The notes below the pieces were generated by a model. That model had not been told where the DNA came from, searched no databases, and saw only the letters and a program-made list of their open reading frames with translations. Of a stretch of 64,000 nt of DNA, positions 8,901 to 17,410 are shown one piece after another. A program made the position numbers and the translations under genes. The DNA is from Chlorobium sp. (GTDB lineage: Bacteria > Bacteroidota > Chlorobiia > Chlorobiales > Chlorobiaceae). How positions within the stretch are numbered: position 1 is the first letter of the stretch; every line of letters begins with the position of its first letter. The stretch spans positions 8,241 through 72,240 of the forward strand of contig JANQHB010000004.1 of NCBI GenBank assembly GCA_028277225.1, read 5' to 3'.

Positions 8901-9271
8901 ATGATCGCGGCGCCAAAGTCATTGCTGCCGCTTTTGCAGATATCGGTTTCGATGTCGATATCAGTCCGCTTTTTCAGACACCCGACGAAATCGTCAGGCA
9001 GGCACTCGACAACGATGTCCATCTTGTCGGCGTATCGAGCCTTGCCGGAGGACACAAAACGCTTGTTCCTGCCGTGATAGAAGGGTTGCAGAAGGCCGGC
9101 AGAAACGATATACTCGTCATCGCCGGAGGAGTCATCCCTGAAAAAGACTACACATTCCTTCTCGACGCAGGCGTAACGAAAGTCTTCGGTCCCGGAACGG
9201 TCATTGCCGAAGCCGCCGTATCCATCCTGAACATCCTTGTCGGCAACAGCACATCTGCCGGCAGTTCCTGA
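5999..9271 (+). CDS. Methylmalonyl-CoA mutase, fused small and large subunits
   Basis: A 1090-residue single chain that would isomerise methylmalonyl-CoA and succinyl-CoA using adenosylcobalamin. Residues 1-395 resemble the barrel of the small subunit MutA (TREEWKEQVKRELKSVDYDSIVWETP is typical in pattern). A charged Gln/Arg/Pro linker near 370-410 follows, and from about 425 the sequence is a full MutB: FNAGPYTTMYTRRPWTIRQY, GLSVAFDLPTHRGYDSDHPR, HCQTSGWSL, then the B12 domain (about 950-1085) with the cobalt-binding motif GQDGHDRG. Separate MutA plus MutB chains total about 1340 residues; here the cobalamin-like domain of the MutA half is absent. It lies 32 bp after the carboxyltransferase gene and 17 bp before meaB, so it is probably co-transcribed. 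Confidence 0.92.
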   Translation: MNTQAPMFEEFSPVTREEWKEQVKRELKSVDYDSIVWETPDGFRQEAWYSPSNPLPDDFASYRPHNNNSWNIGIEVEARDPDEASANAHRHLMNGADSIIFNLSSQKEPDPLFLEALLRDIDCNAARVSFSGAGSAENLLSNAAAIETFPANRGGLTDNLLVSDHLLDLSEQFPRFHVLGIDVLQAVGANLTPAEQIARSIAAYETLAENPAVTRKNAPVSGTTMVTLTSGRSFFMEIAKIRAFRHLWKLAVSTLENEKMAALDPELVVRLDPGEPYRDDPESSLVILATQAVSAVLGGCDTLLIPSYSKGTAYDLQTAERLCLNIHHILRYESMLDSVIDPAAGSAYIENLTHELVSKACAILGKNYSPEQTSRIRRAPIRSAGQARTPSDDPQEKQQEKLTPEGISVQNRYSSDDTAHLEQLGFAPGFPPFNAGPYTTMYTRRPWTIRQYAGFSTAEQSNEFYRQNLAAGQKGLSVAFDLPTHRGYDSDHPRVVGDVGKAGVAIDSVEDMKVLFDGIPLDSMSVSMTMNGAVLPVMAFYIVAAEEQGVAPEKLSGTIQNDILKEFMVRNTFIYPPASSMRIIADIFRYTSANMPRFNSISISGYHMQEAGATADLELAFTLADGLEYIRTGLDAGLKIDDFAPRLSFFWGIGMNFFTEIAKLRAARMLWAKIVRSFNPGNIKSLMLRSHCQTSGWSLTEQDPFNNVTRTCVEALAAVQGHTQSLHTNALDEAIALPSVFSAGIARNTQLYLQEKTDIVRAIDPWGGSYYVESLTNELAAKAWKIIEEIEAMGGMVQAIEQGLPKLRIEKAATEKQARIDNHDDIIVGINRFRQECPSTLDTLEVDNTEVLRRQIEKLDRVRQKRSENKTREVLLNLKNSARTGTGNLLELAITAARERATLGEISDALEESFGRYCSSVQLNTNVYLSHMHDNRKFREAQLLADSYAEQEGRRPRILVAKIGQDGHDRGAKVIAAAFADIGFDVDISPLFQTPDEIVRQALDNDVHLVGVSSLAGGHKTLVPAVIEGLQKAGRNDILVIAGGVIPEKDYTFLLDAGVTKVFGPGTVIAEAAVSILNILVGNSTSAGSS

Positions 9272-9288
9272 CAATTAAATCGCACAGC

Positions 9289-10293
9289 ATGTCCGGTTCC
9301 GGAAAACAAATACAGATCGAAGAAGCGGTCGGGCTTATCAAAAAGGGCAACAGAGCTGCCCTCGGCCGTGCCTTCACGCTCGTTGAATCATTGAGGCCCG
9401 ACCATCAGGAAACAGCCCATAAGATCCTGGACAGCTGTCTCCCTGTCCCGGACCGGTCTTTGCGCATCGGTATAACAGGCCCTCCCGGAACAGGTAAAAG
9501 CACCCTGATCGAGTCACTCGGTCTTGAAATTCTCAAAAATCCTGAAAACCGTATCGCGATCCTGGCCATCGACCCGAGCAGCGAACGGTCGGGCGGGAGT
9601 ATCCTCGGCGACAAAGCCCGTATGGAAAAACTGGCGTGCCGCGAAGAGGTCTTTATTCGCCCTTCACCATCATCGGGATACCTTGGGGGAACATCGCCAA
9701 AGACCCATGAAGCAATTCTGCTCTGCGAAGCTGCCGGTTACAACGTCATCATTGTCGAAACGGTCGGCGTCGGCCAATCGGAAATCGGCATTGCATCGAT
9801 GGTCGATTATATTCTCCTCCTGGCCCTTCCGGGTTCCGGCGACGAGCTGCAGGGAATTAAGCGCGGCATCATGGAAATTGCAGACGGAATCGCAGTGACA
9901 AAAATTGACGACGCCGGACAAAAAAGTGTGCACCTGGCATGCGCTGCTTGCGAGTCGTCACTGAAACTCCTGCAGAAAAAATATCCGGGATGGGAACCCC
10001 GGGTTATGCTGACCTCTGCGATCACCAATGAAGGCGTTGATGAGTTGTGGGAAAACATCCGGTTTTTCAAAGAGACAATGGAAAGAAATGGTGACTTTGA
10101 AAAAAACCGTCAGGCACAACTCATCCGGCTTCTGCGTGCAGAAACAGACCGGCAGCTTGTACAGGCCTTCTATTCCAGAGAAACGGTCAACTCATCCTAT
10201 GCGGTCATTGCATCTGCCGTAAAAAAAGGAAGCATCAGTCCGTTTTCCGGCGCGAAACAACTGGTCGATACCGTCATTCCGAATCCTCGATAA
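9289..10293 (+). CDS. meaB: Methylmalonyl-CoA mutase-associated GTPase MeaB
   Basis: MeaB is a G3E-type GTPase that loads adenosylcobalamin into methylmalonyl-CoA mutase and protects the enzyme from inactivation. The 334-residue product has a Walker A loop GITGPPGTGKST at about 60-71, the IDPSSERSGGSILGDKARM block, VETVGVGQSE as the Walker B region, and an AVTKIDDAG base-recognition motif, all in the family order and at the usual length. It starts 17 bp after the mutase gene, completing the cluster. Its last 20 bases overlap the 3' end of the convergent stress-protein gene. Confidence 0.95.
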   Translation: MSGSGKQIQIEEAVGLIKKGNRAALGRAFTLVESLRPDHQETAHKILDSCLPVPDRSLRIGITGPPGTGKSTLIESLGLEILKNPENRIAILAIDPSSERSGGSILGDKARMEKLACREEVFIRPSPSSGYLGGTSPKTHEAILLCEAAGYNVIIVETVGVGQSEIGIASMVDYILLLALPGSGDELQGIKRGIMEIADGIAVTKIDDAGQKSVHLACAACESSLKLLQKKYPGWEPRVMLTSAITNEGVDELWENIRFFKETMERNGDFEKNRQAQLIRLLRAETDRQLVQAFYSRETVNSSYAVIASAVKKGSISPFSGAKQLVDTVIPNPR

Positions 10294-10735
10294 ACTCTTT
10301 TTCTTCAGCCTTGACGATCAGCACGGGGCATGTAGCCTTGCGCACTACCGACTCGGCGACACTCCCCATCAGGAGCCTGCTCAATCCGGCCTTGCCATGT
10401 GATCCGAGAATAATGAGATTGACATCGAGTTCTTCAGCCATTTCCAGGATCAGCTCTGATGGTGTGCCGATCCTCACTTCTGCCTGTACCTCCACGCCTT
10501 TTTCCTTTTCCATCCGAATGATCTCTTCGAGATCTTCTCGGGCAGCTTTCTCGAGGTCTTCTTCAAGCGGAACATAGGAAAGTGACATATCGACAGCCAT
10601 AGGCCTTGGCTCGACAATATTGAGCAGTACCAGTTCCGCACCCATTCCTTTGGCAAACTCGTGGGCGTAACGCACGGCGTTACGAGAGGCTTCAGAAAAA
10701 TCAACCGGACACAGAATCTTGCGGATTATTATCAT
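10274..10735 (-). CDS. Universal stress protein (UspA family)
   Basis: A 153-residue single-domain UspA-type protein. It opens with IIRKILCPVDFSEAS and ends with the nucleotide-binding motif GSHGKAGLSRLLMGSVAESV followed by CPVLIVKA, the pattern of the ATP-binding subclass. Such proteins are cytoplasmic dimers that respond to stress or energy state; the specific role here cannot be read from the sequence. The gene is convergent with meaB and overlaps its last 20 bases. The slipin and NfeD genes lie 35 bp upstream on the same strand, so it may be the last gene of that unit. Confidence 0.93.
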   Translation of the reverse strand: MIIIRKILCPVDFSEASRNAVRYAHEFAKGMGAELVLLNIVEPRPMAVDMSLSYVPLEEDLEKAAREDLEEIIRMEKEKGVEVQAEVRIGTPSELILEMAEELDVNLIILGSHGKAGLSRLLMGSVAESVVRKATCPVLIVKAEEKEFIEDSE

Positions 10736-10770
10736 CTTCGGAATATCTCGTTAAAAAATTCTGGAAAACA

Positions 10771-11526
10771 TCATTTGCTGCCGTTTTTCTCCATGAACGG
10801 TCTGAGAAGATCGATCGGGATCGGGAATATGGTCGTCGAGTTATTTTCAGCTGCAATATCCTGCAGGGTCTGCAGATAGCGCAGTTGAAGTGCTCCCGGA
10901 TTTTGAGAAATGATCGATGCCGCTTCGTTAAGACGTTCAGCTGCCTGGAACTCACCCTCGGCATTGATAACCTTGGAGCGCCTTTCCCTTTCAGCCTCTG
11001 CCTGTTTGGCCATCGCCCGCTGCATTTCAATCGGAAGATCGATCTCCTTTATCTCGACCTTGCTTACTTTTACTCCCCATGGTTCGGTATCCTTGTCGAG
11101 AATCGACTGGATCTGTTCGTTGATCTCGTCTCTCTCTGAAAGCAGATGATCGAGTTCACCCTGGCCGCAAGTGCTTCGCAAGGTAGTCTGGGCAAGCTGT
11201 GAGGTTGCAAAATAGAAGTCCTCGACATCGACAATTGCCTTTACCGGGTCGATAACCCTGAAATAGACGACAGCACTGACCTTGACGGTCACGTTGTCCT
11301 TGGTGATCACATCCTGGGGCGGAACATCGAGCGTTACCGTCCTCAGATCGATTTTCACCATCTTGTCGATTATGGGTATCAGAATGATGATCCCGGGACC
11401 CTTGGCTCCGATAATTCGACCGAGACGGAAGATGACCGCACGGTCATACTCCCTGAGAACCTTGACTGCGGAAGCAAGAAACGCAACCGCAAGGAAAATG
11501 ATAGGAATCAGATTGAGGCTGAACAT
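10771..11526 (-). CDS. Slipin (SPFH/stomatin-like membrane protein)
   Basis: A 251-residue SPFH-domain protein: an N-terminal membrane hairpin (about residues 5-24), then YDRAVIFRLGRIIGAKGPGI, DVPPQDVITKDNV and the long helical EIDLPIEMQRAMAKQAEAERERR segment typical of bacterial slipins. These proteins assemble into membrane scaffolds. Its ATG overlaps the stop codon of the upstream nfeD-like gene by one base (TAATG), so translation is probably coupled; slipin and long NfeD genes are commonly paired. The C-terminus IFPIPIDLLRPF is also family-typical. Confidence 0.94.
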   Translation of the reverse strand: MFSLNLIPIIFLAVAFLASAVKVLREYDRAVIFRLGRIIGAKGPGIIILIPIIDKMVKIDLRTVTLDVPPQDVITKDNVTVKVSAVVYFRVIDPVKAIVDVEDFYFATSQLAQTTLRSTCGQGELDHLLSERDEINEQIQSILDKDTEPWGVKVSKVEIKEIDLPIEMQRAMAKQAEAERERRSKVINAEGEFQAAERLNEAASIISQNPGALQLRYLQTLQDIAAENNSTTIFPIPIDLLRPFMEKNGSK

Positions 11527-12866
11527 TATGCTTTCTCCTGTTTTTTGATTACCTGCAAGACAAGACCTTTCAAACCACTGACCGTTACCATTTCTTTATC
11601 CCCTATTGCCTCCCGGGAGACGGCATCCCATAGCTCTCCGTGAACAAATACTTTCCCGGTCTCACCCGGTTCAAATCCGTGAACTGCCTGCCCCTGGTCA
11701 CCAAGAAGCTGTTCAGGACCCGAAGCCGGCTTTCTTCCGGCAGATTTTGCCACAAGCCATACAATGACAAGCATGACAACCGATACCGTAATATAGACAG
11801 GAAGAAAAACTGCAAGGGATATCGATATTCCGGTTTCTGCAGGATTGAACAGCATAAGCGATCCGACAAAAAGGGCGACAAGCCCTGCGATTGCGAGTAT
11901 GCCGCCGCTTGCGACAAACAGTTCGAATCCGAAAAAGACCACCGCAAGTACGATAAGCAGGAGGCCAACCACATTGACCGGCAGCGCCTGGAGAGCAAAA
12001 AGAGCCAGGAGCAGACAAATCGCACCCAGCACACCGGGAAAGATCGAGCCGGGATTCGCAAGCTCGAAATACAGCCCTGCAAGACCCGCCATGATGAATA
12101 TATAGGCAAGATTGGGATCGGCAAGCTTGATAAGTATCTGTTCCTGGAGTGTCGGCTTCACTTCTCTCAAAACAGCATCCTTGAGCCGAAGAGTCACTTC
12201 GCCGTCAAGAGTTTTTACTTTTTTTCCATCCAGCTTCTCAAAAAGCTCGTCGCGATCGGCCGCCACAAGATCGATAACGCCTTCTTTCAGTGCTTCACTT
12301 GCTGTCGAAGCAATGCTCTCTCGCACCGCCTTTTCCGCCCAGGAAGCATTCCTGCCTCGTTCCTCAGCTATACTCCGTGCAAACGCTGCAAGGTCATTTT
12401 CGGCTTTTTTCTTCATGGTATCGTCCTCTTCGCCTCCCCCGCCACCTATACCGACAGGACTTGCTGCTCCTATTTCCGTACCGGGCGACATTGCTGCAAC
12501 ATGCGCCGACAAGGTGAGAAGAGCACCCGCCGAGGCCGACTGTGCTCCCTGCGGCGATACATAGACGATAACAGGTATCCGGGATGAAAGAACGCGCTGG
12601 ATCATATCGCGCAGTGACGTCACAAGACCTCCGGGAGTATCGAGTTCGACAAGAACCGCATGAGCCCCCTGTTGTTCAGCTTCGTCAAGTGCACGCTCGA
12701 AAAAGTCCGCACTGCCGGGATTGACCGTTCCGTTCAGGACCAAACGATATACCTTTTGACGTCCTTCGTCAACTGCCCCGGAAAGGCTGAAAAGACTGGA
12801 AAGCATGCCTGTCAGGAGAACTGTCGTGAAAAACAGTATTTTCAGGGAAATCAATCGGTTCATCAT
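11526..12866 (-). CDS. NfeD-family membrane serine protease
   Basis: A long NfeD protein. An N-terminal signal or membrane segment is followed by a ClpP-like protease domain: VELDTPGGLVTSLRDMI, then SPQGAQSASAGALLTLSAHVAAMSPGTEIGAASPV, with the catalytic Ser in the SASAG segment and a Lys further on (WAEKAV). The middle holds four or five membrane segments and the C-terminus (about 370-445) is an NfeD OB-fold. The family is known to cleave slipin C-termini, and the slipin gene follows with a one-base overlap. The frame is open to an ATG at 12902, but the Met at 12866 places the hydrophobic segment at a normal signal-peptide distance and is preferred. A glycine-rich insert sits after residue 150. 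Confidence 0.92.
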   Translation of the reverse strand: MMNRLISLKILFFTTVLLTGMLSSLFSLSGAVDEGRQKVYRLVLNGTVNPGSADFFERALDEAEQQGAHAVLVELDTPGGLVTSLRDMIQRVLSSRIPVIVYVSPQGAQSASAGALLTLSAHVAAMSPGTEIGAASPVGIGGGGGEEDDTMKKKAENDLAAFARSIAEERGRNASWAEKAVRESIASTASEALKEGVIDLVAADRDELFEKLDGKKVKTLDGEVTLRLKDAVLREVKPTLQEQILIKLADPNLAYIFIMAGLAGLYFELANPGSIFPGVLGAICLLLALFALQALPVNVVGLLLIVLAVVFFGFELFVASGGILAIAGLVALFVGSLMLFNPAETGISISLAVFLPVYITVSVVMLVIVWLVAKSAGRKPASGPEQLLGDQGQAVHGFEPGETGKVFVHGELWDAVSREAIGDKEMVTVSGLKGLVLQVIKKQEKA

Positions 12867-13066
12867 AACAGAAAAAAGCTGTTGAGAACAGTGGTGCTCC
12901 ACCTTCGCTGAGACTTGTTTATCTGAATATAATCAAACCTTTTGACGCATCATTCTGTTCCATCGATTCTTCTCGGCACCTTTCCGATATTTATTATCTT
13001 CAGGTGAATGGAATGCTGTAGTCTCAACCACGCCGGCAACAAGCCCGCCAAAACACAAGACTCGCC

Positions 13067-13876
13067 ATGGAATACGTATTGATAACAGGAGCCTCATCGG
13101 GGATCGGAAAAACATTCGCCGAAGAATATGCCGCTTCAGGGAGCAATCTGGTTCTTGTCGCACGTTCACACGATAAACTCGGCACTCTTGCCGCAAGACT
13201 TCAAAACAACCATGGCGTCGATATACAGATTTTCAGTCAGGATCTATCGTTACCGGACAGCGCCGAAAAAATTTTCGCTTTCTGCAACTCACACCGGTTT
13301 CCTGTCCGCACCCTTATCAATAACGCGGGTTTCGGATGTGATTCGGCTTTCGATTCCATGCCTCTGGAAAAAATCGAGAGAATGATCGTTCTGCACACGC
13401 TTACCCTCGTCAAGCTGACACGGCTGTTCATATCGAGCATGAAAGAAAGAAAAAACGGGCAGATCGTCAACGTCTCTTCCATTCTTGCTTTTGCCGGCGT
13501 CCCCTACAATGCAGTATATGCCGCAACAAAATCATTCGTGCTCTCATTTTCCGAATCGATCCGCGAAGAGCTCAAAGGCTCGGGAATATCTGTCCTTGCA
13601 TTGTGTCCCGGCCTGACAGAGACCGATATATACCACAACACAGGCATCGATCCGCATTCGACGTTCCTGCCGGTCGGTTCATCGAAGCAGGTCGTACAGG
13701 ACGCGATACGTGCTTTGGAAAGTAAAAAACCCTATACGATCCCCGGCTTCCTCAACAAGCTCATTATCCATACCGGGCGACTGCTTCCGAGAAGTCTCCT
13801 GCTTAAAACAGGCATGGTACTTGGAAGGCGAACAAAATCGAAGATAAACCGGACATCCGAACGGCAGACGGAGTAA
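13067..13876 (+). CDS. Short-chain dehydrogenase/reductase
   Basis: A 269-residue classical SDR. It has the cofactor motif TGASSGIG at residues 7-14, NNAGFG, and the catalytic Ser-Tyr-Lys set in VNVSSILAFAGVPYNAVYAATKSF. Arg33 after the second strand (VARS) favours NADP(H). Most similar in pattern to DltE/YqjQ-type reductases of unknown substrate. It stands alone, downstream of and divergent from the NfeD gene, with no operon partner to suggest a substrate. It is not an obvious sepiapterin reductase. Confidence 0.9.
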   Translation: MEYVLITGASSGIGKTFAEEYAASGSNLVLVARSHDKLGTLAARLQNNHGVDIQIFSQDLSLPDSAEKIFAFCNSHRFPVRTLINNAGFGCDSAFDSMPLEKIERMIVLHTLTLVKLTRLFISSMKERKNGQIVNVSSILAFAGVPYNAVYAATKSFVLSFSESIREELKGSGISVLALCPGLTETDIYHNTGIDPHSTFLPVGSSKQVVQDAIRALESKKPYTIPGFLNKLIIHTGRLLPRSLLLKTGMVLGRRTKSKINRTSERQTE

Positions 13877-14000
13877 CCCGTCAACCGCCGGAAATTATCT
13901 TTCACGTCGTCAAATTACATGGAGTGTATGCCGAAAGCAGCATCTCCTGTCATACATTTTAGTCAAGCACAACCATTGACAATACAAGACATCTGATCAT

Positions 14001-14693
14001 ATGTTTTACTTCGATCCATTATATTTTCTCTTTGCGCTGCCTCCTCTTCTCCTGGGCCTCTGGGCACAATTCAGGGTGAAATCCGCTTTTAAAAAATACT
14101 CGCAGATAACGCTCTCAAACAGGATCAATGGTGCCCAGACAGCCCGCATGATCCTCGACCGGAGCGGTCTCGGCAATGTCGATGTCGAAGAGACGCACGG
14201 CATGCTCTCCGATCATTACGACCCGAGAAGCAAGAAACTGCGCTTGAGCAAGCAGGTCTATGAGCTTCCCAGCATCGCTTCTGTCGGCGTCGCCGCCCAC
14301 GAAGCCGGACACGCGCTGCAGGACAAAAAGGGCTATTTCCCGCTTCAGGTCCGTTCAGCCATGGTGCCCGTAGTTTCATTCGGGAGCAACCTTGGTCCGA
14401 TCATTTTCATCGTAGGCATGTTCATGGCCGGCTCTCTCGGAACGACACTCGCATGGACAGGGATTCTGCTTTTTGCGGCAACAGCCCTTTTCGCACTGGT
14501 AACCCTGCCTGTTGAGTTTGATGCAAGCAGACGAGCCAAGCAGATCCTTGTTTCACAGGGAATCGTTTCGCGGCAGGAACTCAAAGGAGTCAACGCCGTT
14601 CTTGACGCGGCAGCATTAACCTACGTTGCAGCGGCAGCGCAAGCCATCATGCAGCTCCTCTACTTCATTACCATCATGAACAGAAGAAACTGA
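14001..14693 (+). CDS. Zinc metallopeptidase, YugP type
   Basis: A 230-residue membrane protein of the neutral zinc metallopeptidase family that includes Bacillus YugP. A membrane segment lies at the N-terminus (FDPLYFLFALPPLLLGLW), the zinc site HEAGHA is in the middle (about residue 98), and two or three further membrane segments follow (PIIFIVGMFMAG, LLFAATALFALVTLP), ending with a region rich in Ala before the C-terminus. The substrate of the family is unknown. A strong hairpin terminator follows 8 bp after the stop codon. Confidence 0.9.
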   Translation: MFYFDPLYFLFALPPLLLGLWAQFRVKSAFKKYSQITLSNRINGAQTARMILDRSGLGNVDVEETHGMLSDHYDPRSKKLRLSKQVYELPSIASVGVAAHEAGHALQDKKGYFPLQVRSAMVPVVSFGSNLGPIIFIVGMFMAGSLGTTLAWTGILLFAATALFALVTLPVEFDASRRAKQILVSQGIVSRQELKGVNAVLDAAALTYVAAAAQAIMQLLYFITIMNRRN

Positions 14694-14700
14694 TTCCTGA

Positions 14701-14732
14701 AATGAGCGACCCGGCTAGACGGGTTGCTCATT
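14701..14732. terminator. Bidirectional hairpin terminator
   Basis: Arms 14701-14713 and 14720-14732 pair over 13 bp with a single G-U pair, closing a 6-base GCTAGA loop. The stem is GC-rich in its upper part and flanked by A and T on both outer sides, fitting a terminator used from both directions between the convergent metallopeptidase and FISUMP genes. Confidence 0.85.
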
Positions 14733-14746
14733 TCACTGGCAGCATT

Positions 14747-15562
14747 TCACAGAGAATTTGAATCCTTGATGCAGCGGACAGAAAAACCGCACGATTTGCT
14801 GTTGTTGTAACGACTGACAACACTGTTCGAAGAAAAAAGACTGCGGCTCAGCGCCGAAAGATTTCCAATCCCGGTAGATGTCCAGAAATATGCCTGGTAC
14901 CACTCGTTGAGAAATGTACCGTAATGCTGCCGGTATCCTCCGGGTTGTGCCGAAAAACCGGATTCGTTACTCGCCCCTGCATTCGGGTAAGCCCAGTAGC
15001 GGCTTTCGGCATGCTTCAGCTTACCGCCTACATCGGCATCTTTCCCTCTGTATCCCCTTTCATAGGCCTCCATGACAGTCATGCCCAGATGCCTTTCAAG
15101 CATCGCCCACTCCATGTCTGACGGCACATGCCAGCCTTCCGGAGCAAGACCCCTGGGATCGTTGACTGCATACCAGTTGTACAGCTTGCCATAGACGCCG
15201 CCTCTCCGTTCGTCGTTCCTGTAATAACACCATGCCCCTTTTTTCTCCCTGTTGCATTGCTGCCACTCTTCCGCAGATCCTGCATGAACGATTTTGTCGC
15301 CATTCCTGTAACGGGTAACATCAAGATTTTCCTTCATCCACACCTGGGGTGCAGGACCGCTATCCCCTGATGCAATGACAATGGTCGCGTACCGGTTTCC
15401 GTCAATATCCCTGACCGTATCCGGCTCATCAGCCGCCAGCACGTCGGGGAGCTGTATAAGAACAAGACATGCGATAGCGAACAGGAGAATCCCGTTTGAC
15501 TTAACGGCATGAAAAACATCTCCTTCGCCCGGACAAAGGACACTTTCCCGCTGTATCTTCAT
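14747..15562 (-). CDS. Exported FISUMP-domain protein
   Basis: A protein of about 271 residues with a signal peptide ending near VLAADEP and one FISUMP domain (the Fibrobacter succinogenes major paralogous domain). Landmarks are IDGNRYATIVI, VWMKENLDVTRYRNGDKI, YNWYAVNDPRGLAPEGWHVP and the ending SCGFSVRCIKD. The function of the domain is unknown; it occurs on the surface of Bacteroidota, Chlorobiota and Fibrobacteres. The Met at 15562 is preferred over the one at 15592 because an AGAG stretch lies 4-8 bases upstream and the longer form would overlap pepD. The C-terminal 10 residues are nearly the same as in the lipoprotein at 45660-46397. Confidence 0.85.
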   Translation of the reverse strand: MKIQRESVLCPGEGDVFHAVKSNGILLFAIACLVLIQLPDVLAADEPDTVRDIDGNRYATIVIASGDSGPAPQVWMKENLDVTRYRNGDKIVHAGSAEEWQQCNREKKGAWCYYRNDERRGGVYGKLYNWYAVNDPRGLAPEGWHVPSDMEWAMLERHLGMTVMEAYERGYRGKDADVGGKLKHAESRYWAYPNAGASNESGFSAQPGGYRQHYGTFLNEWYQAYFWTSTGIGNLSALSRSLFSSNSVVSRYNNSKSCGFSVRCIKDSNSL

Positions 15563-15569
15563 CGTTTCT

Positions 15570-17045
15570 CTAGAGTTTTGCAAGTGCTGCATTCAAAAAG
15601 TCCCAGAACCTGCCTACCGATGCAATATCGACCATCTCATTCGGTGAATGGGGATAACGGATCGTCGGCCCGAAAGAGATCATCTCCAGATCTGGATAGG
15701 TCGCGCCTATTATCCCGCACTCGAGCCCGGCATGAAGCGATTTGACCCCGGGGATTTTCCCGAAAGTCGCCGTGTAAATCTCCTTCATTCTTTCAAGCGT
15801 CGCTGAATCGGGATCCGGTCTCCAGCCGGGATAGCCTTCATCAAAAACACTATGAGCTCCTGCGAGATCGAAAACGCATGAGATCATCGTCCGAAGATCG
15901 TCCCTTGCCGAATCCACGGAACTTCTGAGCAGACAGTTTATGGTTACCTCGTTGTCACCGGAACTCACCCTGGCGAGGTTGTTGGAGGTTTCAACCTGTC
16001 CTTCGATCAGATCGCTCATTCGAATAAGACCATTCGGGCAGGCATAGAGCGCCTTGAGCAGCGCAAAAAAAACACCCTGTTCCATAACGCTCTCCGGCAT
16101 CCCGGTCATTTCAGTGCGTATGACGAGACCGGGTTCTGCAAGGATCATTTCCCGGCATATCGTTTCGGCATGATCGGCTATGTCCCTGATCAGCTGCTCG
16201 GCATTGGAGGAATGTACAACGACCGTCGCTCTCGAATCGCGTGGTATGGCATTGAAAAGTCCGCCTCCATCAAGAGAGGCAAGCAGAATATCATGGCGAA
16301 GATATCCCTGATAGAGAATACGATTCATTATTTTGTTGGCATTGCCGCGGCCCAGATGTATATCCATACCGCTGTGACCACCCTGCAAACCACTGACAGC
16401 TATAGTGATTGCCTTGCATCCATCAGGAACCGGCTCTCTTTCAAACCTGAACGTCATCGTTGCACCGAGACCTCCTGCACAACCGATAAAAAGATCACCC
16501 TCTTGTTCAGAATCAAGGTTCAGAAGAATATCTCCCTGAAGAATACCTGGCTGCAGGCCGAGAGCGCCTGTCATGCCTGCCTCTTCATTTGCTGTGAACA
16601 GTACTTCAAGAGGACCGTGCGGAATGGTATCTGATTCGAGTACGGCCATGGCAGCCGCAACACCGATACCGTTGTCGGCGCCAAGGGTAGTTCCGTCCGC
16701 AGTTACAATGTCTCCCTGTACAAGAGCATGTATCGGATCGCTCAAAAAATCATGCGAACAGCCTGCAGAGGCCTCCGGAACCATGTCGAGATGCGCCTGC
16801 AGGATAACGCCTTTCCGGTTTTCCATACCCGCCGCCGCAGGTTTCCGGATCAGGATATTGCCAACCTTGTCCCGGATGGTCTCAAGTCCGAGATTCCGGC
16901 TGAAGTCAGTGACAAAAGCCCTTACACTCTCTTCATGACCTGACGGACGGGGAATCCGGGTCAGATTGTCAAAATGGTTCCATAGAAGAAGCGGCTCAAG
17001 CTTCACAATATCTTTACCCATGGACTGCTGTATTAGTATTCTCAT
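15570..17045 (-). CDS. pepD: Xaa-His dipeptidase (aminoacyl-histidine dipeptidase)
   Basis: A 491-residue M20-family metallopeptidase close to PepD, which cleaves Xaa-His dipeptides such as carnosine. Metal-site motifs are in order: LQAHLDMVPE, TTLGADNGIGVAAAMAVLE (bridging Asp), FTANEEAGMTGA (catalytic and ligand Glu), LNLDSEQEGDLFIGCAGG, and a final FGPTIRYPHSPNEMVD with the last His ligand. Length is normal for the family. The start could also be the Met at 17021. It is divergent from the chlorosome-like gene at 17164; the FISUMP gene follows closely downstream on the same strand. Confidence 0.94.
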   Translation of the reverse strand: MRILIQQSMGKDIVKLEPLLLWNHFDNLTRIPRPSGHEESVRAFVTDFSRNLGLETIRDKVGNILIRKPAAAGMENRKGVILQAHLDMVPEASAGCSHDFLSDPIHALVQGDIVTADGTTLGADNGIGVAAAMAVLESDTIPHGPLEVLFTANEEAGMTGALGLQPGILQGDILLNLDSEQEGDLFIGCAGGLGATMTFRFEREPVPDGCKAITIAVSGLQGGHSGMDIHLGRGNANKIMNRILYQGYLRHDILLASLDGGGLFNAIPRDSRATVVVHSSNAEQLIRDIADHAETICREMILAEPGLVIRTEMTGMPESVMEQGVFFALLKALYACPNGLIRMSDLIEGQVETSNNLARVSSGDNEVTINCLLRSSVDSARDDLRTMISCVFDLAGAHSVFDEGYPGWRPDPDSATLERMKEIYTATFGKIPGVKSLHAGLECGIIGATYPDLEMISFGPTIRYPHSPNEMVDIASVGRFWDFLNAALAKL

Positions 17046-17163
17046 TCATGCAACTCGACAGAAACAGGAAACCGGCAGAGGAATATCGCTCTCTTCGATC
17101 ATTTGTGCTATATTCTTCATGATGTTCGAACCAAAATACCACAACCTTATAACATTCGTAACT

Positions 17164-17391
17164 ATGGCAAACGGCAACAATGGCGTTTTTTCCGATCTGT
17201 TCAACGCGGTAGGCAATACAACCCAGAATGCCGCCGACACTGTTGTCGATGGCGCATCCAATGCTGCCTCGGCTGCTCAGACCTATGTCAATCTCTGTCT
17301 CAACATCGCAACAGGCGCAGTCTCCACCGGCCTGAAGATTGTCGAAGGCATCGCATCAGGTATTTCCTCAGCCTTCACACCGAAACAGTAA
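17164..17391 (+). CDS. Chlorosome envelope protein, CsmB/CsmF-like
   Basis: A 75-residue protein starting MANGNNGVFSDLFNAVGN, rich in Ala, Asn, Thr and Val, with an amphipathic hydrophobic core (VNLCLNIATGAVSTGLKIVE) and a basic end SAFTPKQ. Size, composition and the alternating small polar pattern match the short envelope proteins that coat chlorosomes, the light-harvesting bodies of green sulfur bacteria. CsmB and CsmF are about 75 residues, and I assign it to that group from memory of the family, not from an alignment. The frame is open further upstream, but the first ATG with this typical beginning is at 17164. A perfect hairpin follows 19 bp after the stop, as expected for a highly expressed monocistronic message. 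Confidence 0.62.
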   Translation: MANGNNGVFSDLFNAVGNTTQNAADTVVDGASNAASAAQTYVNLCLNIATGAVSTGLKIVEGIASGISSAFTPKQ

Positions 17392-17410
17392 CCTTTGCCC
17401 TGGACGAGAA

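Noticed and set aside
13067..13876. SDR as the sepiapterin reductase of biopterin synthesis
   Set aside because: It has general SDR motifs only, lies far from the pterin genes and does not resemble the Chlorobium sepiapterin reductase as I remember it.
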